A stretch of 64,000 nt of DNA from Smithella sp. M82 (GCA_001683985.1 MAEO01000189.1:6163-70162); one strand, 5' to 3'; counted from the first letter of the stretch, positions 35,533 through 45,985 are shown. Numbers and translations are program-made. Notes: generated from the letters alone by a model not told the origin.

Positions 35533-38139
35533 GTGACATTATTTAGTAGAATTAGTAATCTTTTCCGTAGGGTTATTGATGTGCGCATTTGGTTATCGAG
35601 CGCGGCCGTAATTATTCTGATCCTGTTGCTTGTCCTGACGGTTAATTATGCTCGGGAAAAAGATATGGCGGAGTTATTTAGCCGGCAGCAACTTGCCAAT
35701 GTAAAGAATACTGCAACAAGATTGTCGGAGATTTTTTCACAGGTTGAGAAAAATATTGCTTTATTTTCTCATTTTGATTTTCAGTTAGAAAAAACTCCGG
35801 AAGAAGTTGACAGTTATTATAAAATATTATCTTCCGGTTGGGAAAACGCTTTCAATTCCATTGTCCTGCTTGATGCCACAGGTAAAGTAAAAAGTTTTTA
35901 TCCCCGTGAGAACTTACCCGGAATAAATTTGTCAGATCATTTTAAAATTATAAAAAAAGAACAAAAACAATATTTAAGCGTAGCTGTGCCGGGAAAGTTG
36001 CGTGTTGCCGATTTTAAACAAAAAACAGGTCGGTATCTGATAATAGGTTATCCTCTTCAGCATCAAAGTGGTGAATTCGGAGGGGCTTGGATAGTCATTT
36101 TTTCTTTGGCGGTCGTTGTTAATAAATACGAAGAGCAAGCCGGATATAATGAAATGGGAGAAGTATGGTTAATAGATGAAAATCAACAAATAATTATTCA
36201 CGATAATCCTGCATTTATAGGAGAAAACATAAAAAGCCTGTTCAAAAACGGTAAAGGGACGCAAATAGATTTTTCAGCAGGTCAAGGCGGTTACTTTGAA
36301 GCGATGGTTCGTCAGAATGATACCAAACAGCAGCGCAGCGTGATTGCTTTTTATCCTTTACAGGCAGGGTATAAAAGATGGATTCTCTTTGTTGCAACTC
36401 CATACAGTCAGGTAATTTCACCAGTTCGTAAAACTTTTGTTTATACGCTTTTCGGTTCGTTTTTACTCATTCTGGTAGTTATAATTGCCGGTATTTCTTT
36501 TGCCTATAAAGAGGGTAAAAGACTGCGTATTAAAGAAGGAGAAAAAAGATTAAAAGAGCGGGAAGACTGGCAGGAAAAACTGCTGCGGGAAAAGAAAATC
36601 ATGGAAGGTATTATAGAAGGCTCGCCAATTCCCAGCTTTGTCATTAATAATGAACACAAAGTTATTTTGTGGAATCAGGCGTGTACTGAACTTACCGGTT
36701 ATTCAGCTGAAGATATGCTTGGCACCGATAATCAATACAAACCGTTTTATTCAACACCAAGACCTGTTATTGCGGATTTAATTATCGACAACAAGAGAGA
36801 AGATTTGAGTAAATATTACAGCACGAAACAAATAAAAAAATCTGACAATGTATTAGGGGCTTATGAAGTAATTGATTATTTTCAAAATCTTGGCGGTTGC
36901 AGTCGTTTTCTGTATTTTTTGGCGGCTCCTATTTATAATGAAAAAGGAGAAATTGTAGCAGCCATTGAAACGCTTCAGGATATTTCACGTGAAAGAGAAA
37001 TGACAAAAAGCTTAAGTGAATATGCCGAAACAATGCAGAATGAATTGATTGAAAACATCGAATTGCGACGGCGTATTGAGGATTTATATAATTATCTTCA
37101 AACAATCATTACAAGTTTGCCGGATAAAATTTATGAAATGGATGAAAACGGCATCATTAACTATATGAGCAGTGGTCTAAAGAAAGGAGAGACCCAAATC
37201 CGTGATTTCAAGGGAAAATATTTTATAGATTTTGTTGCCCCCGGATACGAAGAAATCGTTTTGTCCAAATGGCAAGATGCAAAAAAAGGCATTTATGACT
37301 CCTATGAAATTGAAGCAACCGGTGAAGATGGCCGCAAACACAACCTCTTGATTACGACTTCTCCGCTCATCGGCACCAATCATTATATTCTGGTTCAACG
37401 CGATATCACCGAATTTAAAAATCTGGAGAAGCAGCTTTATGAAAGTCAAAAACTGTCAGCTTTGGGACAGTTATCGGCGGGCATAGCCCATGAGATACGC
37501 AACCCTCTTTCTTCAATCAAAATGAGTTTGCAGATACTGGCCAAGCGCATGACTCCTGAAGGAAATGATTTAAAAAGGTTTAAAATTGCGGAAAAAGAAG
37601 TGGAACATCTGGAAATGCTGGTCAATGATATCCTGGCTTTTGCCAAGCCGGTGGAACCGAAGAAAAATCCGGTGGATATTTCCAAGGTTTTGGAACAGGC
37701 CATCGCGATGTCGGAAAAAGGAATATCCGATAAGAAGATTGAGGTGCAGACAAAATATGACAATGTTCCTCACGTTACAGTGGATGCGGCGATGATAACG
37801 GACGCATTCATTAATATAATCCGCAATGCTGTGGAAGCCATAGAAAATAACGGTAAAATTACGGTTTCGCTGCGCTACGCTTATGAGACGCGTCAGTCGA
37901 TTGTCGTGGAAATTACGGATAACGGCAGTGGCATCAATGAGGAAGATATGCCGCATATATTTAATCCTTTCTTTACGCGAAAAAATTATGGTACAGGTTT
38001 GGGACTTTCTCTGGTAAAGAAAATAATTGATATTCATCAGGGGACGATAGATATTTTCAGCAAAAAGAATGAGGGGACAAAAGCGCTTATTATTTTACCT
38101 CTGGTAACTGAAAGCACACTGTCACACATTACAAATTAA
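35533..38139 (+). CDS. Membrane sensor histidine kinase (Cache-PAS-PAS-HisKA-HATPase)
   Basis: An 868-residue kinase starting with GTG directly after the previous stop. Helix 1 is near 20-40, a periplasmic double-Cache region near 45-295 and helix 2 near 300-325. Two PAS domains follow (about 355-490 with SPIPSFVINNEHKVILWNQACTELTGYSAEDML, and 510-640). The HisKA box is LSAGIAHEIRNPLSSIKMSL and the ATPase has DNGSGINEEDMPHIFNPFFTRK and GTGLGLSLVKKII. It phosphorylates the NtrC-type regulator encoded 18 bp downstream. Signal unknown; the Cache domain suggests a small periplasmic ligand. Confidence 0.93.
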   Translation: MTLFSRISNLFRRVIDVRIWLSSAAVIILILLLVLTVNYAREKDMAELFSRQQLANVKNTATRLSEIFSQVEKNIALFSHFDFQLEKTPEEVDSYYKILSSGWENAFNSIVLLDATGKVKSFYPRENLPGINLSDHFKIIKKEQKQYLSVAVPGKLRVADFKQKTGRYLIIGYPLQHQSGEFGGAWIVIFSLAVVVNKYEEQAGYNEMGEVWLIDENQQIIIHDNPAFIGENIKSLFKNGKGTQIDFSAGQGGYFEAMVRQNDTKQQRSVIAFYPLQAGYKRWILFVATPYSQVISPVRKTFVYTLFGSFLLILVVIIAGISFAYKEGKRLRIKEGEKRLKEREDWQEKLLREKKIMEGIIEGSPIPSFVINNEHKVILWNQACTELTGYSAEDMLGTDNQYKPFYSTPRPVIADLIIDNKREDLSKYYSTKQIKKSDNVLGAYEVIDYFQNLGGCSRFLYFLAAPIYNEKGEIVAAIETLQDISREREMTKSLSEYAETMQNELIENIELRRRIEDLYNYLQTIITSLPDKIYEMDENGIINYMSSGLKKGETQIRDFKGKYFIDFVAPGYEEIVLSKWQDAKKGIYDSYEIEATGEDGRKHNLLITTSPLIGTNHYILVQRDITEFKNLEKQLYESQKLSALGQLSAGIAHEIRNPLSSIKMSLQILAKRMTPEGNDLKRFKIAEKEVEHLEMLVNDILAFAKPVEPKKNPVDISKVLEQAIAMSEKGISDKKIEVQTKYDNVPHVTVDAAMITDAFINIIRNAVEAIENNGKITVSLRYAYETRQSIVVEITDNGSGINEEDMPHIFNPFFTRKNYGTGLGLSLVKKIIDIHQGTIDIFSKKNEGTKALIILPLVTESTLSHITN

Positions 38140-38157
38140 TGAATAGGGTAACATTAT

Positions 38158-39540
38158 ATGCCGAGTATTCTTGTTATTGACGATGACGCTTCCATCGCGG
38201 AAACACTGGATCTGTATCTGACGGAAGAAGGCTACAAAGTCCGTACGGCGCTGACCGGCACTGACGGTTTGAATAAATACGTGCAGGAGCAGGCGGATGT
38301 TGTAATTCTGGATATCCGTCTGCCGGATGTTGACGGATTTACCGTTCTTGAAGATCTCAAAGAAGAAAACGAAAACGTTAAAGTCATTATGATAACCGCT
38401 TTCCATGACATGGAAACTACCATCAACGCGATGAAAAGAGGCGCTTTTGATTATATTCACAAACCGGTTAATGTTGACGAACTCGACCTGGCAATTAAAA
38501 AAGCAATGAAAACACTGGAGATGGAAAAAAAGATCGATGGCCTTCTGATGGAACCGTCAAGAACTTTCCGCGTCGGAGACATTATTGGTACCGGCAACGA
38601 AATGCGGGAAATTTTTAAAACCATAGGAATTGTTTCCCAGAGTCGCACTACCGTTCTGATTCAGGGTGAGAGCGGTACGGGTAAGGAATTAATTGCCAAA
38701 GTAATACATAACAATACTTCGCCTGATGAACCTTTTATCGCCGTTAACTGTTCGGCGATTGTCGAAACTCTGCTGGAGTCGGAACTATTCGGCCATGAAA
38801 AAGGTTCGTTCACCGGAGCCGTTGCCAGAAAACTGGGCAAATTCGAACTGGCGAGATACGGCTCTGTGTTTTTGGATGAAATAAGCGAAATGTCCGTCAA
38901 TCTTCAGGCGAAACTTCTGCGCGTTTTACAGGAGATGGAATTCGACAGAGTGGGCGGAAAAGATAAGGTTAAAGTCAACGCCCGTATTATGGCCGCGACC
39001 AATAAGGATTTAAAGACTCTGGTTAATGAAGGGAAATTTCGCGACGATTTATATTACCGCCTCAATATAGTATCCATTAACCTGCCGCCGCTGCGTGCGC
39101 GCCGTCAGGATATTCCGCAGCTGATTGATTATCTGCTGGCCAAGATTAATCTGGATTTGCATAAGAAGATTATCGGAGTTTCCGGTGAAGTAATGGAAAT
39201 CTTCATGAATTATAACTGGCCGGGCAACGTCCGCGAGCTGGAAAATCTGCTGGTGCGAGCTTGCGTTGTCGCTCAGGGACAAGTTTTGGGTGTTAATGAT
39301 TTTCCCGAACTGAGCAATGAAGATAATTCCAAATTATCAGATGATTTAACAGCAGGTTTATTCAAATCGTCTGAGCCGGAGAAGTTTCTGACTCTTGATG
39401 AGGTTGAAGAACGCTACATTCGAAAAGTCATCAAAGAGACAGATAAAAACAAAGGTGAGATTTGCGATATATTGGGAGTATCGCGTCCTACGTTGGAGAG
39501 AAAACTTGAGAAATACGGCATCACCTTTGAACGCGAGTAG
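38158..39540 (+). CDS. NtrC-family sigma-54-dependent response regulator
   Basis: A 460-residue protein: receiver (1-120, acidic pocket DDD at 8-10 and phospho-Asp 52 in ILDIRLPD), an AAA+ domain (about 145-380) with Walker A GESGTGKE, GSFTGA in the sigma-54-contact loop (Ser for Ala in the usual GAFTGA), Walker B SVFLDEISEM, and a Fis-type helix-turn-helix (EICDILGVSRPTLERKLEKYGI). It would open sigma-54 promoters when phosphorylated. No target site was identified near it. Confidence 0.94.
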   Translation: MPSILVIDDDASIAETLDLYLTEEGYKVRTALTGTDGLNKYVQEQADVVILDIRLPDVDGFTVLEDLKEENENVKVIMITAFHDMETTINAMKRGAFDYIHKPVNVDELDLAIKKAMKTLEMEKKIDGLLMEPSRTFRVGDIIGTGNEMREIFKTIGIVSQSRTTVLIQGESGTGKELIAKVIHNNTSPDEPFIAVNCSAIVETLLESELFGHEKGSFTGAVARKLGKFELARYGSVFLDEISEMSVNLQAKLLRVLQEMEFDRVGGKDKVKVNARIMAATNKDLKTLVNEGKFRDDLYYRLNIVSINLPPLRARRQDIPQLIDYLLAKINLDLHKKIIGVSGEVMEIFMNYNWPGNVRELENLLVRACVVAQGQVLGVNDFPELSNEDNSKLSDDLTAGLFKSSEPEKFLTLDEVEERYIRKVIKETDKNKGEICDILGVSRPTLERKLEKYGITFERE

Positions 39541-39687
39541 GTGGGCTGTTGACCGGGGGCGCATTCCCGCAGGGAGACGCAATTATTTAATAGGCGCTTT
39601 CCTTGCCGGTAAAGCCGCAGGTTTTACAAAGCACTCCCCGTATGCGCCGGGCTTTGCCTCTGCGGAGTAAACGGCGGAATCCGGTAA

Positions 39688-39816
39688 TTACGGTTAGGTG
39701 AATTTAAAGATGTTTACCGGTATCGTAGCGGAGAATATCGTTTGTTTTATTCAGTTGATGAAAAACAAATATTGATTTTCATAATGGACTTGGTGAAAAG
39801 GAAAGATGCCTATTAA
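39688..39816 (+). pseudogene. RelE/ParE-type toxin remnant
   Basis: An open frame without a start codon encodes about 42 residues, GEFKDVYRYRSGEYRLFYSV... to KRKDAY, matching the C-terminal half of RelE/ParE toxins (GxxxxxYRxRxGxYRLxY...RKDxY). The N-terminal half is missing upstream, where stops occur and no homologous sequence was seen. Its stop codon lies at the edge of a MITE-like element. Confidence 0.65.
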
Positions 39817-39931
39817 TACCAATTCTAAATCAAAGCGCTATTTTTGTTGTCGTCGTTGTCGGCATCTTGCCCGGCGCATGCCGGGCCTCCGCCTAGCCGC
39901 CTCAATATCATCTTTGATTTAGAATTGGTAT
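39816..39931. repeat. MITE-like inverted-repeat element, copy 2
   Basis: Perfect 19-bp ends ATACCAATTCTAAATCAAA (39816-39834) and its reverse complement (39913-39931). Inside is the same GC-rich palindromic core as copy 1 (39869-39886). About 116 bp, non-coding, 30 bp before engB. Confidence 0.85.
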
Positions 39932-39960
39932 AATGCCATCACTAAGGATTATTTATAAAC

Positions 39961-40569
39961 ATGAAAATTGTCAGCGCAGAATTTATTAAAAGCGCCGTTT
40001 GGCCGCCGCAGTATCCGAAGGCTTCGATGCCGGAGATAGCGTTTGTCGGGCGCTCCAACGTCGGGAAATCTTCCTTGATTAACACACTTGTTGGGCGTAA
40101 AAATCTGGCGAAAACCAGCAATACTCCGGGTAGGACACAGTTGATCAATTTTTTTACGATTAACGAGAGAATATCTTTTGTTGATTTGCCCGGCTACGGT
40201 TTTGCCAAAGTTTCCCGTTTGGTAAAAAAAGACTGGGGGGACATGATTGAAGCGTATCTGTGCGAGAGGCAGTCTCTTTGCCTGGTAGTTTTTATTCTGG
40301 ACATCCGGCGTGATCCGAATAAAGATGACTTGTCTTTGCGCGACTGGCTTCAACACTATCGCATACCTTATTTATATATTCTGACCAAAACCGACAAATT
40401 ATCCGACAATCAGGCGATTGCTCGCAGGCACGCCATTGAAAAAGCTTTGAAGACAACAGATGGTAATAAACCGATTTTGTTTTCTGCAAAAACTCAAAAG
40501 GGCAAAGATGAAATTTGGCAATTCATTGAAGATCATTTAAGATATCTGCTAAGATATCTGCCTCAATGA
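39961..40569 (+). CDS. engB: Ribosome biogenesis GTPase EngB (YsxC/YihA)
   Basis: A 202-residue TRAFAC GTPase with GRSNVGKSSLINTLVGR (P-loop), NTPGRTQ (switch I), FVDLPGYGFAKVS (G3) and TKTDKLS (G4), and SAKTQKG (G5). It helps assemble the large ribosomal subunit. It stands alone here. Confidence 0.96.
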   Translation: MKIVSAEFIKSAVWPPQYPKASMPEIAFVGRSNVGKSSLINTLVGRKNLAKTSNTPGRTQLINFFTINERISFVDLPGYGFAKVSRLVKKDWGDMIEAYLCERQSLCLVVFILDIRRDPNKDDLSLRDWLQHYRIPYLYILTKTDKLSDNQAIARRHAIEKALKTTDGNKPILFSAKTQKGKDEIWQFIEDHLRYLLRYLPQ

Positions 40570-41039
40570 TTCAAATCTGTAAAATCAAATAAGGTTTTTA
40601 GAAAAATTTTAAGATAACAAAAAAGAATTTATTTCGTTAATTTATGAACGCCGGTCAGTGAACGATAGTCATTTTTTAACTTTATTATATCAATAAGTTA
40701 GCAACAAAAAACGAGCGAACAAGGCTAATTTTCTTGACAGGGTAAGCAAATTATGTTAGCCGAATAGCGCTTATTTAAAGAGGTTTTTTGACAACATTAT
40801 TAATAAGATTTGCTGAAAACGAATCCCGACTTGCAGAGGGATGCAGTTTGAAGCACAAGTAGTAATGAGACTCAAAATTTAGAAATAAATAACCTAAAGG
40901 TCGCTATTAGGTGAACTGAATTTTGTAAGCCGAATTATCCAATCTCGAAATATTTGGATTGGAAATTATCCCGCGTAGCGGAGGGTACTATAGTACCCGT
41001 GGAGAGATTCTTTGATATAGAATAACGAGGTGTAATCAG
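40570..41039. other. Long structured leader region before the HdrA fusion gene
   Basis: No gene. Holds a TTGACA (40734-40739) without a good -10, element copy B (40862-40938), an inverted pair CCAATC/GATTGG (40939-40944/40957-40962) and a perfect 16-bp palindrome GGGTACTATAGTACCC (40983-40998). The last is 41 bp before the start codon and may be an operator or RNA hairpin. Confidence 0.55.
40862..40938. repeat. Structured intergenic element, copy B
   Basis: Same frame as copy A at 28381: GTAATGAGACTCAAA at the left and CGAATTAT at the right. The stem is CAAAATTTAG (40873-40882) / CTGAATTTTG (40916-40925) with one G-T pair. A second stem ACCTAA/TTAGGT (40892-40897/40907-40912) lies inside. 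The stem sequence differs from copy A but still pairs. Confidence 0.45.
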
Positions 41040-44000
41040 GTGCTAAAAGATAACGAAAAAATTGGTGCGGTAATGGTTGTTGGTTCGGGAATTGCCGGTA
41101 TTCAGGCATCTCTTGATTTAGCCAACTCCGGAATGAAAGTATATCTGGTCGAAAACGGGATCAGCATCGGCGGCGTCATGGCGCAGTTGGACAAGACCTT
41201 TCCTACAAATGACTGTTCAGCCTGTATATTGTCTCCCAAACTGGTTGAAGTCGGCCGCCATCCCAATGTTGAAATCAAGACCCAGCGAACAGTTGATTCG
41301 GTCGAAGGCGAGCCCGGAAAATTCAAAGTTAAAATGACATCCGCTCCGCGGTACGTCAATCTTGATAAATGTACAGGTTGCGGCGACTGCGCCAAAGTCT
41401 GTCCTGTAACAGTCAAAGATGAATTCAACGGCAATTTAAGCGAAAGAAAAGCGATCTATCGTCATTTCCCGCAGGCCATTCCCAGCGGTTTCGCGATTGA
41501 CAAACTGGGAACTTCTCCTTGTAAAGCCCACTGTCCCACACACATCAGCGTTCAGGGGTATGTGGCGTTGATTGCTAAAGGAAAATTCAAAGAAGCCCTC
41601 AAGCTGATCAAGCAGGATAATCCTTTCCCCATAGTTTGCGGTCGTGTCTGTAACCATCCCTGCGAGACGGCCTGTATGCGCGGTAAAGTGGATGATCCTA
41701 TTGATATTATGCACCTCAAACAATTTGTTGCTGATCTGGATCTAAACAGCGATACCCGCTATATCCCCGAAAAAAAAGAAAGCAAGGGCAAAAAAGTCGC
41801 CGTTGTCGGCGCCGGTCCTTCAGGGCTGACCTGCGCGTATTATCTGGCCATTGAAGGCTACGATGTCGATGTTTTCGAGGCTCTGCCTGTTGCCGGCGGC
41901 TGGCTGGCCGTTGGTATTCCCGAATACCGCCTGCCCAAGAATGTTCTGAAGGCGGAAATCAAAGTCATTGAAGAACTCGGTGTAAAAATTCACCTTAATA
42001 AGAGGGTCGGCAAAGATATTTCTTTCGATAAATTGAAATCTGATTACAGCGCTATTTTCATCGGCTGCGGTACGATGAAGAGCAGCAAGCTCAACATTCC
42101 CGGTGAAGAAATGCAGGGCGTGGTTCACGGCGTTGATTACCTCATGAAGGTAAACCTGGGCGAAAAAGTCAGACTGGGCGACAAGGTTGCCGTCATCGGT
42201 GGCGGTAACGTTGCGATGGATGCTGTTCGCACAGCCGTTAGAACAGGGTCGAAAGAAGTCTTCATTCTCTATCGTCGTACCCGTGCGGAAATGCCTGCAT
42301 CTCCGGAGGAAATCGAAGAGGCCATTGAAGAAGGAATTGAAATGAAATTCCTCGTTGCCCCGAAACGTATTGTAGGCAAGGATGGCAAAGTAACCGGTGT
42401 CGAATGCACGCGCATGGAACTGGGTGAGCCGGATGCCAGCGGACGTCGCCGTCCCGTGGAAATCAAAGGCTCCGAATTTATCGTCGAATGCGACGCCATT
42501 GTTCCCGCCATCGGTCAGGAAGCCGACTTGTCTTTCATCACCAAGGAAAGCGGCGTTTCTATCAATAAATGGAATAATGTGGATTTCGATAAAGTAACAT
42601 TTGCAACCAATGTTCCCGGTATTTTCACCGGTGGTGACGTTTCTACCGGTCCCCAGACGGTTGTCAAGGCTGTATATTCCGGCAAGGAAGCGGCCAAATC
42701 CATCGATCGTTATCTGCGCGGCGAGGATATGAAAGCCGGCCGGGAAAAAGACTGGACCAAGGATTTGGCGGACAAAGCGGATGTCTCCGATGTGGCTAAG
42801 GTTCCGCGTGAAAAATATCCGCTGATGAAACCGGAAGACCGCAAAACCAATTTCAAGGAAGTCGGCCTGGGGTTCAGTGAGGCACAGGCAATTGCCGAAG
42901 CGAGCCGCTGTCTTTCCTGTGGGATCTGCTCCGAATGTTATCAGTGCGTGGAGGCCTGTATTGCGAAGGCCATCGATCACGATATGAAAGTGGAAGAGGA
43001 AACCATTGAAGTCGGCGCCATTATCGCGTCGCCCGGTTTCGAGCTGTTTGACCCGCGTCTGCGCGGCGAATACGGTTACGGCATTTACAAAAATGTTGTT
43101 TCGGCGATTCAGTTTGAAAGAATTCTATCCGCGTCCGGTCCTTTCTTCGGTCATGTTCAGAGAATTTCCGACGGCAAAGAGCCGAAAAAAATCGCTTTTA
43201 TTCAGTGCGTCGGATCGCGCGATGTTTCCTGCGGCAACAGTTGGTGCTCTTCCGTTTGCTGTATGTACGCCACCAAGGAAGCGATCATCGGTAAGGAACA
43301 TGCCAAAGGACTGGAACCCACCATTTTCTACATGGATATCCGTGCGCACGGCAAAGATTTCGACCGGTTTGTTAATCGCGCCAAAGATGAATACGGCATC
43401 CGTTACATCCGCTCCATGCCTTCATCAATCAAAGAATTGCAGCAAAGCAATAATCTGCTGATTACCTATGTCAATCAGGATGGTACTCTTGCCGAAGAAG
43501 AATTTGATATGGTGGTTCTGTCGATCGGCCTGATGCCTCCCCAGGAAGCCAAACAACTGGCAGCCAACCTCGGTATTGAACTGGAAGAACACGGCTTCTG
43601 CAAGACTTCGCTGGAAAATCCGGTGCAGACGTCGCGCCCCGGCGTGTTTGTCTGCGGCGCCTTCGGCGGTCCCAAGGATATTCCGGAAACCGTTATGGAA
43701 GCCTCCGCCGCCGCAGCCTGTGCGGAAGGACTGCTTGCCTCCCGTCGCGGTACCATGATTACGCCGGTTCAGAATCCGGAAGAAAAAGATATGCGCGGTC
43801 AGCCGGTGCGCACCGGCGTATTTGTCTGTCATTGCGGTATCAACATCGGCGGTGTTGTAGATGTTCCCGCCGTCCGCGATTACGCGGCCACATTACCGAC
43901 GGTTGTCTATGCCGCCGACAATCTCTTTACCTGTTCACAGGACACGGCCGTAAAGATGAAAGAAGTCATCGAAGAACAGAATCTGACCCGCGTCGTTGTT

Positions 44001-45473
44001 GCCTCCTGTTCGCCCAGAACTCATGAAGGGCTGTTCCAGGAAAACTGCGAAAAGGCCGGTTTGAACAGATACCTGTTTGAGATGGCCAATATCCGCGATC
44101 AGGATTCCTGGGTGCATATGCACGAACCGGAAGCGGCGACCGCGAAAGCTAAAGACCTGCTGAGAATGGCTGTAGCCAAGGCTCAGTATCTCAAACCATT
44201 GAAGCCTGGTCAGCTGCCCGTAAATCATCAAGCCTTGATTATCGGCGGCGGTTTGGCCGGTATGACTGCGGCCCTGTCACTGGCCGATCAGGGATTCGCA
44301 TCATTCGTTGTAGAGAAAGAAGATCGCCTGGGTGGAAATTACAATCATCTTTACAAAACACTCGAGGGGCTTGATACAAGAGCGCATTTGAAGAACCTGC
44401 TGGATAAAATATACAAGAATCCTTTAATCACGGTGGTCACATCCGCTGAGATCAAGAAGATTGAAGGTTATATCGGCAACTACAAAACGACTGTTCAATC
44501 CAAAGACGGTGAAAAGGTTTTCGAGCACGGTGTGGTCATTGTTGCCATCGGCGCCTACGAAAACAAACCGAAAGAATATCTCTACGGTCAGAACGCGGCA
44601 GTGAAAACGCAAAGAGAACTGGAAACCATGATTTACGAGAAGGATGCCAAGCTGGCGGCTGTGAAAAATGTGGTCATGATTCAGTGTGTGGGGAGCCGCG
44701 ACAAGGAAAGACCATATTGCAGCCGTTACTGCTGTTCCGAAGCGATCAAAAACGCGCTTGAACTAAAAGCGGCCGATCCGTCACGCGACATTACCATTAT
44801 TTACCGCGATATCCGTACCTTTGCCTTTAAAGAGGATTATTATAAAAAAGCGCGTGAATTGAATGTCAAGTTCATTTCTTATGAAGAAGACCGCAAACCG
44901 GAAGTAGTTGCTTCCGGCGACAGGGTGGAGGTCAGGGTATTTGATCCGATTCTCAATGAAGACGTAAATGTGCCTGCCGATCTATTGGCGTTAAGTGTCG
45001 GTGTTGTGCCGAATCCGGAAAATGTCACCATCGGCAATATGCTGAAAGTCTCAACCAATCAGGACGGTTTTTTTCTGGAAGCCCACGTCAAATTGCGTCC
45101 GGTTGATTTCGCGACGGACGGTGTGTTCATGTGCGGCATGGCGCATTCGCCCAAGTTCAGCGACGAATCCATCACCCAGGCCAACGCCGCGGTATCTCGC
45201 GCCTGTATGATTCTGACGCTGGATTACATCCAGGCGGAAGGCAAGACCGCTTACGTCAACAAGGAACGCTGCTCGGCCTGCGGACTCTGCGAAATCAATT
45301 GTCCCTACAGCGCGATTCAGGTGAATGTCGCGGAAGGGTGCGCCGAAGTCAACGCGGTGCTTTGCAAGGGTTGCGGCGTATGCACGGCGTCCTGCCGCAT
45401 GAATGCCGTGGACCTCAACGGTTTCAATAACGAAGAAGTTCTGGCGCAGATATATAACATAAACGAAGGCTGA
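41040..45473 (+). CDS. Giant HdrA-GltD-HdrA fusion flavoprotein
   Basis: A 1,477-residue protein with a GTG start after GAGG. Order: (1) HdrA N-part (1-150) with [25 protein letters not shown] and a ferredoxin motif [12 protein letters not shown]; (2) a GltD/NfnB-like module (about 155-565) with [42 protein letters not shown] (NAD(P)H site) and [13 protein letters not shown]; (3) the rest of the first HdrA (about 615-920) with [17 protein letters not shown]; (4) a second HdrA (about 930-1477) with [25 protein letters not shown], and two ferredoxin sites [12 protein letters not shown] and [11 protein letters not shown]. HdrA carries the bifurcating FAD of heterodisulfide-reductase complexes. 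The inserted module should give a direct NAD(P)H site. It heads an operon with FlxD-, FlxC-, HdrCB- and FlxBA-like genes, so it likely forms the centre of an electron-bifurcating complex. Confidence 0.92.
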   Translation: MLKDNEKIGAVMVVGSGIAGIQASLDLANSGMKVYLVENGISIGGVMAQLDKTFPTNDCSACILSPKLVEVGRHPNVEIKTQRTVDSVEGEPGKFKVKMTSAPRYVNLDKCTGCGDCAKVCPVTVKDEFNGNLSERKAIYRHFPQAIPSGFAIDKLGTSPCKAHCPTHISVQGYVALIAKGKFKEALKLIKQDNPFPIVCGRVCNHPCETACMRGKVDDPIDIMHLKQFVADLDLNSDTRYIPEKKESKGKKVAVVGAGPSGLTCAYYLAIEGYDVDVFEALPVAGGWLAVGIPEYRLPKNVLKAEIKVIEELGVKIHLNKRVGKDISFDKLKSDYSAIFIGCGTMKSSKLNIPGEEMQGVVHGVDYLMKVNLGEKVRLGDKVAVIGGGNVAMDAVRTAVRTGSKEVFILYRRTRAEMPASPEEIEEAIEEGIEMKFLVAPKRIVGKDGKVTGVECTRMELGEPDASGRRRPVEIKGSEFIVECDAIVPAIGQEADLSFITKESGVSINKWNNVDFDKVTFATNVPGIFTGGDVSTGPQTVVKAVYSGKEAAKSIDRYLRGEDMKAGREKDWTKDLADKADVSDVAKVPREKYPLMKPEDRKTNFKEVGLGFSEAQAIAEASRCLSCGICSECYQCVEACIAKAIDHDMKVEEETIEVGAIIASPGFELFDPRLRGEYGYGIYKNVVSAIQFERILSASGPFFGHVQRISDGKEPKKIAFIQCVGSRDVSCGNSWCSSVCCMYATKEAIIGKEHAKGLEPTIFYMDIRAHGKDFDRFVNRAKDEYGIRYIRSMPSSIKELQQSNNLLITYVNQDGTLAEEEFDMVVLSIGLMPPQEAKQLAANLGIELEEHGFCKTSLENPVQTSRPGVFVCGAFGGPKDIPETVMEASAAAACAEGLLASRRGTMITPVQNPEEKDMRGQPVRTGVFVCHCGINIGGVVDVPAVRDYAATLPTVVYAADNLFTCSQDTAVKMKEVIEEQNLTRVVVASCSPRTHEGLFQENCEKAGLNRYLFEMANIRDQDSWVHMHEPEAATAKAKDLLRMAVAKAQYLKPLKPGQLPVNHQALIIGGGLAGMTAALSLADQGFASFVVEKEDRLGGNYNHLYKTLEGLDTRAHLKNLLDKIYKNPLITVVTSAEIKKIEGYIGNYKTTVQSKDGEKVFEHGVVIVAIGAYENKPKEYLYGQNAAVKTQRELETMIYEKDAKLAAVKNVVMIQCVGSRDKERPYCSRYCCSEAIKNALELKAADPSRDITIIYRDIRTFAFKEDYYKKARELNVKFISYEEDRKPEVVASGDRVEVRVFDPILNEDVNVPADLLALSVGVVPNPENVTIGNMLKVSTNQDGFFLEAHVKLRPVDFATDGVFMCGMAHSPKFSDESITQANAAVSRACMILTLDYIQAEGKTAYVNKERCSACGLCEINCPYSAIQVNVAEGCAEVNAVLCKGCGVCTASCRMNAVDLNGFNNEEVLAQIYNINEG

Positions 45474-45508
45474 CGGTTAAAGCCGTCCGGCCGCTGGAAG
45501 GAGAATAT

Positions 45509-45949
45509 ATGGCTGAAAATTTAGCAAACAAAGATTGGGAGCCGAAATTCGTTGCCATCGTCTGCAACTGGTGTACTTACGCGGGAGCCGATTTGGCAGG
45601 AATCAGCAGAATTCAGTATCCGCCGAATGTCCGAATCATCCGCGTTCCCTGCACGGGAAGAATCAATCCTTTTTATATCGTAAAAGCCCTGCAGACCGGA
45701 GCCGACGGCGTTCTGGTTTCGGGCTGACACCCGGGTGAATGCCACTATACCTCAGGAAATCTGGTGGCGCGGCGCAAGTTTGCGACGTTAAAAAGTTTCC
45801 TGAACTACATCGGCGTGGAAGGTGACAGAACCATATTTACCTGGGTTTCCGCTTCCGAAGGTGACAGATGGGCGCAGGTTATCAAAGGAGCTACGGAGAA
45901 AATAAGGGCGCTGGGACCGGCAAATAAGTTGGTAAAAAAGATTGGCTAA
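45509..45949 (+). CDS. MvhD/FlxD-type subunit, selenocysteine-containing (UGA at 45725)
   Basis: An ORF of 146 codons if the in-frame TGA at 45725-45727 is read as selenocysteine (residue 73). Before it the frame gives [18 protein letters not shown] and GADGVLVSG; after it, in the same frame, [11 protein letters not shown] and a normal MvhD ending ([21 protein letters not shown]). In the paralogue at 54129 the same position is Cys in GGCHPGDCHY. This is a known site for selenocysteine in VhuD-type proteins of methanogens. MvhD binds a [2Fe-2S] cluster and passes electrons to HdrA. A pipeline that stops at TGA would split it in two, with a false GTG start at 45764. AAGGAG precedes the ATG, 35 bp after the HdrA fusion. 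Confidence 0.9.
45741..45768 (+). promoter_or_regulatory. Candidate bacterial SECIS hairpin
   Basis: GCCAC (45741-45745) pairs with GTGGC (45764-45768) around an 18-nt loop, 13 nt past the UGA and within the coding region, the place where SelB-binding hairpins lie in bacteria. The loop can fold further in more than one way (for example CAG/CTG), so the exact SECIS form is not settled. Confidence 0.4.
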
Positions 45950-45985
45950 ACTTTTGCAATAAAAATAAACGGGGAAACAATAACT

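Noticed and set aside
38158-39540. GSFTGA in place of GAFTGA as a sign of a regulator that does not use sigma-54
   Set aside because: Only the small Ala is changed to Ser while Phe, Thr and Gly are kept; Walker A and B and the Fis domain are intact, so loss of sigma-54 contact is not supported.
45764-45949. Separate 61-residue gene starting with GTG
   Set aside because: It is the second half of the MvhD frame after the UGA; there is no ribosome site, and the family similarity runs across the UGA.
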